NCBI RefSeq assembly: GCF_014805625.2
Contig: NW_023998462.1
Span: forward strand, 35,911-99,910
DNA: 64,000 nucleotides
Reading direction: 5' to 3'
Source: Glossina fuscipes
Lineage: Eukaryota > Arthropoda > Insecta > Diptera > Glossinidae
Shown: positions 62,153-64,000 of the stretch, piece after piece
How the letters are laid out: each line of letters begins with the position of its first letter
Position numbering within the stretch: position 1 is the stretch's first letter
Notes under the pieces: generated by a model
What the model was told of the DNA's origin: nothing
Databases searched by the model: none
Seen by the model: only the letters and a program-made list of their open reading frames with translations
Position numbers and translations under genes: made by a program

Positions 62153-64000
<1,848 letters not shown>

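Overview
This is eukaryotic DNA, most likely from a higher fly. Three lines point there. Host genes have short GT..AG introns and Drosophila-like protein sequences (a WDFY2-type WD40/FYVE protein, a cytosolic 5'-nucleotidase III, Idua-like and Su(H)-like fragments). The transposons are the usual insect set (mariner, pogo, P-like, I-type and jockey/CR1-type non-LTR elements, Ty3/gypsy LTR elements). The background is A+T-rich. A tephritid-like genome would fit, but nothing in the window fixes the genus.

Layout. 1-9.7 kb is mostly unassigned AT-rich DNA, with one candidate host exon (2992-3685, minus), a pogo-like transposase tail (7236-7545, minus) and several tandem repeats. 9771-20270 is an LTR retrotransposon (copy A) with both LTRs, a remnant of gag and no pol; a non-LTR element (12161-14620, minus) is nested in it. 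23.2-25.1 kb holds a decayed gypsy/17.6-type pol, followed by the fullest copy of the same non-LTR family (25104-29.2 kb, minus: PHD-type ORF1, APE endonuclease, RT). 30611-39370 is copy B of the LTR family, with gag, protease, RT/RNase H and integrase all broken and no 3' LTR. 41-44.8 kb holds I-type non-LTR remains. 46.6-48.77 kb is a third, 5'-truncated copy of the non-LTR family on the plus strand. 50410-51658 is a complete but dead mariner.

From 52.8 kb the window becomes genic. cN-IIIB-type nucleotidase (52828-53907, minus, three exons) and Wdfy2-type (56405-58245, minus, seven exons) can be reconstructed exon by exon with matching phases. Wdfy2 carries one 5-base insertion that breaks its frame as assembled. 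Next come a truncated Idua-like copy (58738-59457, plus) and a rearranged patch, 60.29-63.3 kb, made of Su(H)-like and P-element-like fragments.

The most interesting structure is that patch. Two Su(H)-like pieces lie in opposite orientation and abut the same codon, and two P-like transposase pieces do the same at the reciprocal positions. One inversion of about 2.6 kb (breakpoints near 60342-60346 and 62933-62938, sharing a GTATG microhomology) explains both pairs. It also leaves a 254-codon open frame that joins Su(H)-like sequence to transposase-like sequence. No new multigene system is visible. The window is a repeat-rich stretch flanking a small gene cluster.
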